This document shows positions 51,117 to 59,173 of a DNA stretch of 64,000 nt, one piece after another. A program made the translations under genes and the position numbers. Numbering within the stretch: position 1 is the stretch's first letter; every line of letters starts with the position of its first letter. Source of the DNA: Pseudomonadales bacterium (GTDB taxonomy: Bacteria; Pseudomonadota; Gammaproteobacteria; Pseudomonadales; Azotimanducaceae); contig JADHNI010000001.1 in the NCBI GenBank assembly GCA_016779585.1, positions 34,421 to 98,420 of the forward strand, written 5' to 3'. The notes below the pieces were generated by a model, which was not told the DNA's origin, did not search any database, and was given only the letters and a program-made list of their open reading frames with translations.

Positions 51117-52621
51117 TGGAGGGACTTCTACTCGGGCTGCAGACAGTGCTCACGCCCTTTAACCTGATGCTGGTACTGATGGGCTGCGCGATTGGGACCA
51201 TCATCGGCATGCTGCCAGGGCTTGGGCCAATATCAGCCATAGCTCTCATGATCCCCGTAACCTATGGTTTCGATCCAAGCAGCGGCATGATCCTGCTGGC
51301 AGGTGTTTACTACGGCGCCATATTCGGTGGCTCCACTTCGTCTATTCTCATCAATGCACCCGGTGTGGCGGGTACCGTGGCGACCTCATTCGACGGGTAC
51401 CCCATGGCCAATGAACAAAAGGAGCCAGGAAGAGCCCTGGCAACTGCAGCGTGGTCCAGCTTTGCCGGTGGCACGCTGGCAGCAGTACTCCTGTTGCTGG
51501 CAGCACCTTATCTTTCTGAACTGTCTTTAAGCTTCCAGTCCGCTGATTACTTCCTGATGATGGTTCTTGGGCTGACACTTGTGACTGCATTTGCCGGGGA
51601 CGGCGGTCACCTCAAAGCCCTTTTGATGACCTTTGTCGGGCTCGCACTTTCCACGGTTGGCACTGATCTCACCGCCGGGGTCCAGAGATTTACCTTCGGG
51701 CGCATGGACCTTATCGATGGCATCAGTTTTCTGCTGCTGGCCATGGGCACCTTCGCCCTGTCAGAGGCCCTGATGATGGTATTACGTCGCGACACCCCTG
51801 AGGAGACTATCAGGATTTCACGGGCCGGTCTGGGGGTTTCAAAGTCGGATGCGGTAGAGATTGCACCTCCGGTGGCACGCTCTTCCATACTGGGTTTTTT
51901 CGTCGGTGTTCTGCCGGGTGCAGGGGCAACCATCGCGTCTTTCCTTGCCTACGGTATGGAACGAACTATTGCTCGCAGCGCCGTACCCAGGTTCGGTGCA
52001 GGAAACATAAAAGGCCTGGCTGCGCCGGAAGCTGCGAACAACGCGGCATGCACCGGTTCCTTCGTGCCGTTGCTGACGCTGGGCATACCGGGGTCGGGAA
52101 CAACTGCCGTCCTGTTGGGAGCCTTGATTGCCTACGGTATCCAGCCCGGGCCCAGGTTATTTATCGACGAACCCGAGGTGTTCTGGTCAGTTATTGTCTC
52201 AATGTACGTGGGGAATCTTTTCCTGTTGGTTCTCAATCTGCCACTCATCCCCTACATTGCCCGGTTACTTACTATCCCCCGCCCCTTCCTTATTCCAGTG
52301 ATCATGTTTTTCTCCATGATGGGGGTGTACCTGGTTTCTTTTAACAGTTTCGATCTGCAATTGCTGGTTTTGGTGGCCATTGCTGCGGTTGGTCTGAGAA
52401 TCCTGAATTTCCCCATGGCACCACTGCTACTTGGCTTCATTCTCGGAGGTATGCTGGAAGACAACCTACGTCGAGCATTGACTATCAGTAACGGTGACTG
52501 GGCATTCCTGTTCGAGCGATCCAGCAGCGTTGCTCTGTTGGCTCTCATTGCAATTGCCCTGTTTGCGCCACCGCTTGCCCGCATAGCAGACATCCTTGTA
52601 AGAACAGGATCATCCCGTTAA
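51113..52621 (+). CDS. tctA: Tripartite tricarboxylate transporter large membrane subunit (TctA)
   Basis: This 502-residue polytopic permease has the TctA signature 'IIGMLPGLGPISAIALMIPV' (about 30-50) and its second-half repeat 'GFFVGVLPGAGATIASFLAY'. 'YYGAIFGGSTSSILINAPG' and 'AAPEAANNAACTGSFVPLL' are also typical. It forms the Na+- or H+-driven channel with TctB. It ends 9 bp before rsgA. Confidence 0.93.
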   Translation: MMEGLLLGLQTVLTPFNLMLVLMGCAIGTIIGMLPGLGPISAIALMIPVTYGFDPSSGMILLAGVYYGAIFGGSTSSILINAPGVAGTVATSFDGYPMANEQKEPGRALATAAWSSFAGGTLAAVLLLLAAPYLSELSLSFQSADYFLMMVLGLTLVTAFAGDGGHLKALLMTFVGLALSTVGTDLTAGVQRFTFGRMDLIDGISFLLLAMGTFALSEALMMVLRRDTPEETIRISRAGLGVSKSDAVEIAPPVARSSILGFFVGVLPGAGATIASFLAYGMERTIARSAVPRFGAGNIKGLAAPEAANNAACTGSFVPLLTLGIPGSGTTAVLLGALIAYGIQPGPRLFIDEPEVFWSVIVSMYVGNLFLLVLNLPLIPYIARLLTIPRPFLIPVIMFFSMMGVYLVSFNSFDLQLLVLVAIAAVGLRILNFPMAPLLLGFILGGMLEDNLRRALTISNGDWAFLFERSSSVALLALIAIALFAPPLARIADILVRTGSSR

Positions 52622-52630
52622 ATTGAGACC

Positions 52631-53713
52631 GTGAAAGAAATCACCAATCTCACCCAACTGGGCTGGAACCATTTCTTCCAGCAGCAGCTGGTCGAAGAAG
52701 ATCCTTCCCACAAGCCAGCCCGCGTTGTAAGACAGGATATGAACCAGTATCACCTCTTGTCCGACGAAGGGAGATTGACCGGTGTCATACCTGGCCGCGT
52801 GCGCCAGGCGGCACTGAGTAAAGCGGATCTCCCAACTGTGGGAGACTGGGTCACTTATAGCCCGATCGAGGGTGGTGAAGCAGGCTCCGTGCAAATCGAG
52901 AAGTGCCTTGAGCGCAAGAGCAAGTTCTCTCGCAAGGAAGCGGGGGAAGTTGTTGACGAACAGATCGTTGCTTCCAACATCGACACGGTATTCATCGTCA
53001 GTGGGCTGGACGATGACTTCAATCCCAACCGTATTGAACGTTACCTGCTGCTAAGCTGGGACAGCGGCGCGATTCCTGTCATCGTCCTCAACAAGGCAGA
53101 TCTCTGTCACAAGCTGGAAGAGCGTCTAGTGGAACTGGAATCCATCGCCATGGACGCGCCGATACATGTCATGAGCGCTATCGATAAGGAAGGCACCGAA
53201 TCCCTGCTCGATTACGTCAAACCGGGGACCACATGCGCCTTCATGGGATCGTCAGGGGTAGGCAAATCCACGCTCATCAACCTGCTGCTGGGCTATGAAC
53301 GCTTTGAAACAGGAGCCGTGAGGGAAGATGACGGCAAGGGGCGTCACACCACGACCTTCAGGGAGCTGGTGTTGACGGAAAGCGGTGCAATGATTATCGA
53401 CACACCTGGAATGAGGGAAATCCAGGTCTGGGCAGACAGCGCTGCACTGTCACAGACATTTGATGACATCGAGGAAATCGCGCTGCAATGCAAGTTCAAC
53501 GACTGCCAGCATGATCAGGAACCTGGATGTGCTATCACCCGGGCAGTTTCAGACGGAACGCTCGACAGCGAGCGACTTGAACGCTATGAGAAGCTGAAAC
53601 GAGAGGTCGAGCACTTCGAAAGCCAGCAGACAGCGGCCGCCAGGGCAGCAAAGAAAGAAGAAAGAAAGCGCTTCTCGAAAATGGTCAGGAGACTTCCCAA
53701 CAAGCGTAACTGA
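52631..53713 (+). CDS. rsgA: Small ribosomal subunit biogenesis GTPase RsgA
   Basis: This 360-residue circularly permuted GTPase helps 30S maturation. It has an N-terminal OB domain, G4 'VLNKADL', G1 'GSSGVGKSTLINLL' after it, G2 and G3 'GKGRHTTTFREL' and 'IIDTPGMRE', and a C-terminal zinc site (C-x-DC-x-H-x5-C in 'CKFNDCQHDQEPGC'). The start is GTG. A terminator follows at once. Confidence 0.95.
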   Translation: MKEITNLTQLGWNHFFQQQLVEEDPSHKPARVVRQDMNQYHLLSDEGRLTGVIPGRVRQAALSKADLPTVGDWVTYSPIEGGEAGSVQIEKCLERKSKFSRKEAGEVVDEQIVASNIDTVFIVSGLDDDFNPNRIERYLLLSWDSGAIPVIVLNKADLCHKLEERLVELESIAMDAPIHVMSAIDKEGTESLLDYVKPGTTCAFMGSSGVGKSTLINLLLGYERFETGAVREDDGKGRHTTTFRELVLTESGAMIIDTPGMREIQVWADSAALSQTFDDIEEIALQCKFNDCQHDQEPGCAITRAVSDGTLDSERLERYEKLKREVEHFESQQTAAARAAKKEERKRFSKMVRRLPNKRN

Positions 53714-53729
53714 CTTTCTTTATGGCCAG

Positions 53730-53768
53730 AAAAAAGCCGCCGTTCTTGCAAAAGAAACGACGGCTTTT
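53730..53768. terminator. Bidirectional intrinsic terminator between rsgA and the TPR gene
   Basis: The stem GCCGCCGTTCTT (53736-53747) pairs with AAGAAACGACGGC (53752-53764), with a GCAA loop, one bulge and one mismatch. It is flanked by six A residues on the left and four T residues on the right, so it can work for both converging transcripts. Confidence 0.75.
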
Positions 53769-53788
53769 AAAACCATGCGGTGCCCGGA

Positions 53789-55159
53789 TTATTCCCCGAC
53801 CGCCTCCTCGAGCATCTTGCGGAGTTCTTCCTGGCGATTTTTTTCACCCGCTATGTAACGAATGTACTGACGCGCCTGCTTTTCCTTTTTCTTGTCCAGC
53901 TTGATCGCATCACGGAACGATTTTGTGGCTGTATCCCAGCGCTCCAATTGCATTTCAGAGATGCCCTTCCAGAAAGCGACATCTGCCGGATTCTTCAGGT
54001 CACCCTTCTTCTGCGCATCCGCATAGGCATCAACGGCTTCCTTATGACGATCTTCCTGGGCAAGCGCCTGCGCCAGGCGATAGTGGGTTTCGCCGTCTTC
54101 AGAGTACTTTGCCGCATCACGCCAGGCGTCGATGGCGCTGTTCATTTCCTGGGCCAGCGTATAGGCGGTGGCAAGAAGTTTGATGTTCTTTTCGTTCTCT
54201 TCAACGACGCCTGCATCGAAACCTTTTTCAAGGATCTGGGACGCTTCATAAGGATTTGTTGCGCCGAGCAGTCGCTGTGCCAGTGAAACCAGTTCAGATT
54301 CCTTCACCAGAAAACCCTGGACATATGCCGCATAGTAAGCAGACAGTGACGCATCTTCCCGACCTTTTTCGCTGTACATGCCCGCCAGGTGCATCCAGTA
54401 CTGCTTCTTCGGATAATGGACGATCAGGGTCTCCAGGACGCGAATGACGTTATCGACATCGTTCATTTCGTTATAGAGAACCACCTGCAGGTACCACCAG
54501 TTTTCCTTGATCGTTTTCTCCTGGGCAATGGCAATCTCTTCTACCTGAACAGCCTGCTTCAGGGATTCACGATAATTTCCCATCTGGTAATAGGCAGTTG
54601 CCTTGATGAACGTAACATTCGCGTCGGGAGTACCTTTCAGCGCCTGCCAGCGATCAATGTAAGTTATGGCTTTTTCGTACTGTTCTTCTGAATAATAGAG
54701 CTGGAAAAGTGCACGCAGGGAGGCAAGCTCCAGTGCTTCCGTAATGGTGCCCTGCTTCAGAATTTGCTCATAAGCGTTGATGGTTTGTGGAATGTCCTCT
54801 AGCGTGTAGTAGGCAAACGCCAGAGTGTTCCATATCTGTGCCATCTCGTAGCTGTTCAGACCTTTCTGCGTCAGGGTTTTCTGTAGCAGCCGTACCGCAT
54901 CCTGTGGCGTCCCGGTTGGCTCAGGAGCAGGCTCACCCTCTTCACGAGGCACGGACTCGGGGTCAATCATGACCTGCGCTTCAGATAGCACTTTATAGGT
55001 CTTTTCCCGCATTGCCGGAACTTTTCGGGTTTTTTTCTTCTCTTCAGCCTGAACGGTGTCGCCCAGTGAGATACCGGAGCCAGCCTCGCCCACAATCAGT
55101 GGCAGGGCCCAGAGGACGGCAAGAGAGACAGCAAGTGATATAGATTGTTTGAGCTGCAT
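53789..55159 (-). CDS. Periplasmic TPR protein of the TonB operon
   Basis: This 456-residue protein has a signal peptide (MQLKQSISLAVSLAVLWALP, cut near 'QAEE') and about eight TPR-like helical repeats (about 100-430), the last including 'PADVAFWKGISEMQLERWDT'. ATG 55159 has a perfect AGGAGG site; the open frame to 55210 is ignored. TPR partners are common next to TtpC/TonB2 operons (compare TtpC- and TtpX-like clusters of Vibrio). It probably scaffolds periplasmic contacts; its exact role is unknown. Confidence 0.8.
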   Translation of the reverse strand: MQLKQSISLAVSLAVLWALPLIVGEAGSGISLGDTVQAEEKKKTRKVPAMREKTYKVLSEAQVMIDPESVPREEGEPAPEPTGTPQDAVRLLQKTLTQKGLNSYEMAQIWNTLAFAYYTLEDIPQTINAYEQILKQGTITEALELASLRALFQLYYSEEQYEKAITYIDRWQALKGTPDANVTFIKATAYYQMGNYRESLKQAVQVEEIAIAQEKTIKENWWYLQVVLYNEMNDVDNVIRVLETLIVHYPKKQYWMHLAGMYSEKGREDASLSAYYAAYVQGFLVKESELVSLAQRLLGATNPYEASQILEKGFDAGVVEENEKNIKLLATAYTLAQEMNSAIDAWRDAAKYSEDGETHYRLAQALAQEDRHKEAVDAYADAQKKGDLKNPADVAFWKGISEMQLERWDTATKSFRDAIKLDKKKEKQARQYIRYIAGEKNRQEELRKMLEEAVGE

Positions 55160-55169
55160 ATTGGGCCTC

Positions 55170-55820
55170 CTAGTCGTCAACCAGTTCAAAGGTAATCTTG
55201 TTCTGGACACCGGCAGTCTCTACCGGCTCTCCATCAATGACCTTTGGCTTGTATTTGAACTTGAGCGCTGCCTTGATTGCTGCGGAATCGAACACACCAT
55301 TCGGTGAGTCGAAACACTCGCCCTCGTTACGTGAGTTCTTGATCCAGCCGCAATTCGATACGACGAATGGGTCTTTCACCAGCCCCTGTTCGCTGACCGT
55401 GAATTCCACGATCACCCAGCCGGTCATGCCGCGACTCAGGGCTCGCCTTGGATACTGTGGCTGAACCTTGACGATGGGCAGGTATTCCCCATCCGATATA
55501 CCGAATCCGCCTCCTCCGACATCAACACCCACATTGAGGTTCACATTGCTCATGCTGAACCCTGTGTTATCCACATTGACGTTAAAGTCCTGAGGTGGTG
55601 TTTCCGGTGGCGGTTCATCCGGGGGTGGTGGTTTCTTCGGTTTGCGCTGCTTGGTCTGAACTTCCTGATCCTGCTTCACGCGAACAAAGTCAACGAGGTT
55701 GCCGATTTTGTCATCTGTCAGCGCGCTGTCCGCACCCTGGATCAGGGCCTGCATCAGATAGAAAAGTGCCAGTGTGACTACAACACCGACAACAATAGAG
55801 AGACTGAATCTAACTACCAT
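55170..55820 (-). CDS. TonB-like energy transducer
   Basis: This 216-residue protein has an N-terminal transmembrane helix (about 5-25), a basic-proline stretch 'KKPPPPDEPPPETPPQ', a Gly-rich part 'VGVDVGGGGFGISDG' and a C-terminal TonB domain ('VQPQYPRRALSRGMTGWVIV', 'FDSAAIKAALKFKYKPKV'). It passes proton-motive energy from ExbBD to outer-membrane receptors. It belongs to the short TonB2-type group. 'MVV' follows an AGGAGG-like site. Confidence 0.9.
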   Translation of the reverse strand: MVVRFSLSIVVGVVVTLALFYLMQALIQGADSALTDDKIGNLVDFVRVKQDQEVQTKQRKPKKPPPPDEPPPETPPQDFNVNVDNTGFSMSNVNLNVGVDVGGGGFGISDGEYLPIVKVQPQYPRRALSRGMTGWVIVEFTVSEQGLVKDPFVVSNCGWIKNSRNEGECFDSPNGVFDSAAIKAALKFKYKPKVIDGEPVETAGVQNKITFELVDD

Positions 55821-55828
55821 GTACCCTC

Positions 55829-56230
55829 CTAGTTCGCGTCTTCACCAGCGATCGCAACCTGGTTAATACCAATGTTACGCGCTGCTTCCATGACTGCAAG
55901 AACCTTCTCTACCTTGGATTCGCCATCCGCCTGAATTACCAGACCACCCTTGGGGTTTTCTGCATGCAGACGTTCCATGATAGGCCGGACGTTACGAATA
56001 TCGACTTTCTTTTTGTCAATCCAGATAGCGCTATCCGGCCCGACACCGACCAGCAGGGATACAGTTTTCTTGAACTCTGCTGTTTTGGTATCCGGCCGAT
56101 TCACTTCGACGCCGGTTTCCTTGATAAAAGTTGCCGTCACGATGAAGAAAATCAGCATGATGAACACCACATCAAGCATGGGTGTCAGGTCAGCAACCTT
56201 TTCTTCTTCTTGTTGTGTGGGTCTACGCAT
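55829..56230 (-). CDS. exbD: ExbD/TolR-family biopolymer transport protein
   Basis: This 133-residue protein has one transmembrane helix containing the proton-relay Asp in 'DLTPMLDVVFIMLIFFIVTA' (about 15-34). The periplasmic domain follows with 'ADGESKVEKVLAVMEAARN'. It forms the motor with ExbB and energises TonB. It lies 8 bp upstream of tonB and 23 bp after exbB. Confidence 0.93.
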   Translation of the reverse strand: MRRPTQQEEEKVADLTPMLDVVFIMLIFFIVTATFIKETGVEVNRPDTKTAEFKKTVSLLVGVGPDSAIWIDKKKVDIRNVRPIMERLHAENPKGGLVIQADGESKVEKVLAVMEAARNIGINQVAIAGEDAN

Positions 56231-56253
56231 TTGCTTACTCGGTTATTTCCCGC

Positions 56254-56769
56254 TTAGTGATCCATCGTCAGCGTGTCTTCCATGTAGCTTTCTTCAGAAG
56301 CCACCTTGGACACGATAAATGTATTGGCCAAAACCCCTGAAAGGGTCGCCACCATACCTGACATTGTCGGGATAGTGGCAGCCGACACGCCGGCAGCCAT
56401 GGATCTTGCGTTACCGCCAGAATAGGTCATTGCCTCGAATACCTGGACCATACCGGTCACAGTGCCCAGCAGACCAAGCAGCGGTAACAGGGATATCAGT
56501 GTTTTGATAAAGCCCATGTTCGCCTTGAGCTTGATATTCACTTCTGAAATCAGGCGCAGGCGAATCATGTGGGCATGCCAGGAGGTTCTCTCTGGTCGAC
56601 CTTCCCAGTAAGCGAGCGCCCTACCTACATCCTGCTTGTGGTCCGTATTAATGAACCACATGCGTTCAAAGATCAGCGCCCACATTACGAAGGTTGCCGC
56701 GGCGATGAGATAAAGCACATCACCGCCGGCTTCCAGAAAGGCTCGAATGGCTATATAAATGCCTTCCAT
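56254..56769 (-). CDS. exbB: ExbB/TolQ-type proton channel protein (short)
   Basis: This 171-residue MotA/TolQ/ExbB-family protein has three transmembrane helices. The second and third contain 'FIKTLISLLPLLGLLGTVTG' and 'VSAATIPTMSGMVATLSGVL'. It lacks any N-terminal extension, unlike the adjacent long paralogue. Two ExbB-like proteins in one operon is the TtpC-ExbB2-ExbD2-TonB2 arrangement. Confidence 0.92.
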   Translation of the reverse strand: MEGIYIAIRAFLEAGGDVLYLIAAATFVMWALIFERMWFINTDHKQDVGRALAYWEGRPERTSWHAHMIRLRLISEVNIKLKANMGFIKTLISLLPLLGLLGTVTGMVQVFEAMTYSGGNARSMAAGVSAATIPTMSGMVATLSGVLANTFIVSKVASEESYMEDTLTMDH

Positions 56770-56771
56770 AC

Positions 56772-58145
56772 TTACTTGCCTGTGCTTTCAGCGTGCTCCG
56801 CTACCAGTCCCGCACTCTGCTCCGTGAGGATATGCAGAATGCCTTTCGCTCGCGAATCCACGATTGAGTGCAGCAGCACCGTCGGGATTGCGACTGTCAA
56901 ACCGAGAACCGTAGTGATCAATGCCTGTGAAATACCGCCGGCCATTGTCTTCGGATCACCGGTACCGAAAAGCGTAATTGCCTGGAAGGTCACGATCATA
57001 CCGATAACCGTACCCAGCAGACCGAGCAGCGGTGCAACCATGGAGATGATCTTGATGAAGGCAATACGGGCGTTGATAGCCGGTTGTTCCTTCAGGATCG
57101 CCTCGTCCAGTTTCAGCTGCAGCGTTTCTGCGTCGATGTTCTTGTTTTCATGGTAAACTTGCAGGACACGACCCAGCGGATTGCCGGTATCGGCACTGCC
57201 GGCATTGGCTGCCTGTTTCTTAACCTTGCCACCTACCAGAGTCAGCGTGATGAAACGCTCGATGGAGAGTAGCAGCGCAATAATACCCAGCGTAATAATC
57301 ACGTAACCTGGCGTACCACCCTGCTGAACACGTTCTTCAATAGTGGGAACCTGTACCTGCAGTGACAGCAGCTGGCCACGAGTCGGGTCCAGCGCGAAGG
57401 GAACAAAACCACTGGAAGCACCCTGCAGGTCACCAGCTGAAGACACGAAACGTGCTGCAGGCTGACGCGGCAGTTCAAGCACATTACCTGTTTCGATGTC
57501 ATAGTTAACGTACTCTCCGTCTGCAACCAGGTTGAAAGAACCTACCCGTACAACTTCTTTTTCAACCTGTTCACCATCAAGAGTGACCACCGTGGTGTTG
57601 AAACGGGAAATTTTTGCACTTTCGGTCATCTCGCGCTGAAGCTCGAACCAGAGTCGTTCGATTTCTTCGATAGTAGCGAGCTTGGAGCTTTTACCCATGG
57701 ACTGGGCAAACTCACCGAGCCACTCACCGCGACCTGGCAACTGAGCAGAAACAATGGAACCCTCGAAGACACCCTGGGTGTCACCTGAGACCTGCTGCAG
57801 AACGCCAAACAGCTCACGCAGCGAACCGAGGCGCTTGGCAAGGATTTCCTGCCTGGCGGCAATGTCCTGTTCGTTCTTCTCGAAGATGTTTTCAAGGCGT
57901 TCGGCTTCAGCTTCTTCTTCACGCTGCATGCGTTCAGCGTTACGAACTTCCTGTGCCTGCGCGGCCTTGTCAGCAAGGAACTCTTTTTCCCGCTGGTCAT
58001 TGATTCTTGCGTTAACGACCTTGCCATCCTTAACGAGTTCAAGGAGTTCTGCAAGGCTCTTTGCCGGAATCTCTTCTTCTGCCGCGTAAGACGCCCCGCT
58101 GAATGCCAGGGCTGCAGCCATCACAAATCCTAATACTTTCTTCAT
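56772..58145 (-). CDS. TtpC-like long ExbB/TolQ protein
   Basis: This 457-residue protein has a signal peptide (to 'SYAA', about residue 22), a periplasmic coiled-coil region (about 45-130) and a beta-rich segment. The C-terminal TolQ/ExbB domain starts near residue 280 and includes 'MVAPLLGLLGTVIGMIVTFQ' and 'GGISQALITTVLGLTVAIPT'. Such extended proteins (TtpC) are needed by some TonB2 systems in Vibrio for iron uptake. It is 3 bp downstream of the DUF3450 gene. Confidence 0.88.
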   Translation of the reverse strand: MKKVLGFVMAAALAFSGASYAAEEEIPAKSLAELLELVKDGKVVNARINDQREKEFLADKAAQAQEVRNAERMQREEEAEAERLENIFEKNEQDIAARQEILAKRLGSLRELFGVLQQVSGDTQGVFEGSIVSAQLPGRGEWLGEFAQSMGKSSKLATIEEIERLWFELQREMTESAKISRFNTTVVTLDGEQVEKEVVRVGSFNLVADGEYVNYDIETGNVLELPRQPAARFVSSAGDLQGASSGFVPFALDPTRGQLLSLQVQVPTIEERVQQGGTPGYVIITLGIIALLLSIERFITLTLVGGKVKKQAANAGSADTGNPLGRVLQVYHENKNIDAETLQLKLDEAILKEQPAINARIAFIKIISMVAPLLGLLGTVIGMIVTFQAITLFGTGDPKTMAGGISQALITTVLGLTVAIPTVLLHSIVDSRAKGILHILTEQSAGLVAEHAESTGK

Positions 58146-58148
58146 GAC

Positions 58149-58925
58149 TTATTCTCCTGGAGCCGGAACAGGCAGGTGGACGAGATCGGCAGTCATGGTC
58201 TTGCGTGCGATACGCAGGCCATCACGTACGCCACGACGGAATTCGCTACCCAGGATCTGCCACTGGCGTGCGTTGTTGTCCCAGACGCCGGTGACTTCAC
58301 CATCAGGTGTCTGGAATACAAGGGCAACCCTTCCCCACTTGAGCATGTCAACCTGGCGAGTCGCACCGTCGAGCTCAATAGTATCGGTGTAGGCTTCAAT
58401 GGTTGTGCCGTATGTGTTTTCAACCTGGTAAGCCTGGAGCACCTGGCTGAACTTTTCAGCAACAGATACATCAGATCGGTCCAGTGTGTCTTTGAGGAAA
58501 TCAATTCGTTCCCTGCGCTCACTGATCAGAAATGGAATGTCCAGGTCAACGAACTTCTCGAGGTTTTCGATCATGCGCTCGATCAGTGGACCGATCTGGC
58601 GTTCAATCACAGTAACCTGGTCGATGGACTCTTCCAGTTCCGCAAGCTCAGTTTCCTGATTGGTGATGAGTCGCCTCTGCTGCTGGTTATAAACACGGAG
58701 ACCGTCGACCACTTTCATGATCGTCTTGTACTGCTGGAGAAGGTCACGAGTTTCTTCAGAAACCTCGTCGATCTTTGCCTGAGATTTTGCGCCATCAACG
58801 GTTGTTGAAGAACGCACACCGAGGACCTCATCAAGAGACGCCGCGTATACCTCACCGGCACTAATCAAAGACACCAGGCACAGGGCTTTAGCCACCGTAC
58901 CAAGTCTCATCTGGTGCTTTTTCAT
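58149..58925 (-). CDS. DUF3450 periplasmic coiled-coil protein
   Basis: This 258-residue protein has a signal peptide (cut near 'VYAA', about residue 29), a long coiled coil (about 45-130, 'SQAKIDEVSEETRDLLQQYK') and a C-terminal beta region ('VDMLKWGRVALVFQTPDGEV'). It matches the DUF3450 family that opens TtpC-TonB2-type operons. The function is unknown; it may bind the long ExbB coiled coil. It is first in the operon. Confidence 0.85.
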   Translation of the reverse strand: MKKHQMRLGTVAKALCLVSLISAGEVYAASLDEVLGVRSSTTVDGAKSQAKIDEVSEETRDLLQQYKTIMKVVDGLRVYNQQQRRLITNQETELAELEESIDQVTVIERQIGPLIERMIENLEKFVDLDIPFLISERRERIDFLKDTLDRSDVSVAEKFSQVLQAYQVENTYGTTIEAYTDTIELDGATRQVDMLKWGRVALVFQTPDGEVTGVWDNNARQWQILGSEFRRGVRDGLRIARKTMTADLVHLPVPAPGE

Positions 58926-59173
58926 GCTGATACCTACTGGGGTTTGTTGCTTTTATCGTTTTATATAGGACCGGAAGCCCACAATCTCAGAGAACACGTG
59001 ACTCTGGACGATCCGATCAAGGCCGACAGAATGAGCAAGGCAGGGTTGATTGTCAAGCAAACAGGACCGTAAACAGCCGGCTTGAACTCACATTGGCATT
59101 GTCAAGTAGTACGTTGATTTTTGGGGCAAAATTAACGTGAAATTTAAAGCGCTCTACGGGAACAAATTTTCTG
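58926..59173. promoter_or_regulatory. Intergenic region with TonB-operon promoter candidates and a repeated ATTGTCAAG
   Basis: This 248-bp gap contains no gene. ATTGTCAAG occurs twice, at 59049-59057 and 59098-59106; on the minus strand each gives TTGACAAT, a good -35. Neither has a strong -10 17 bp downstream (CATTCT is the best, for the copy at 59056-59051). No Fur-like box was seen. Confidence 0.35.
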
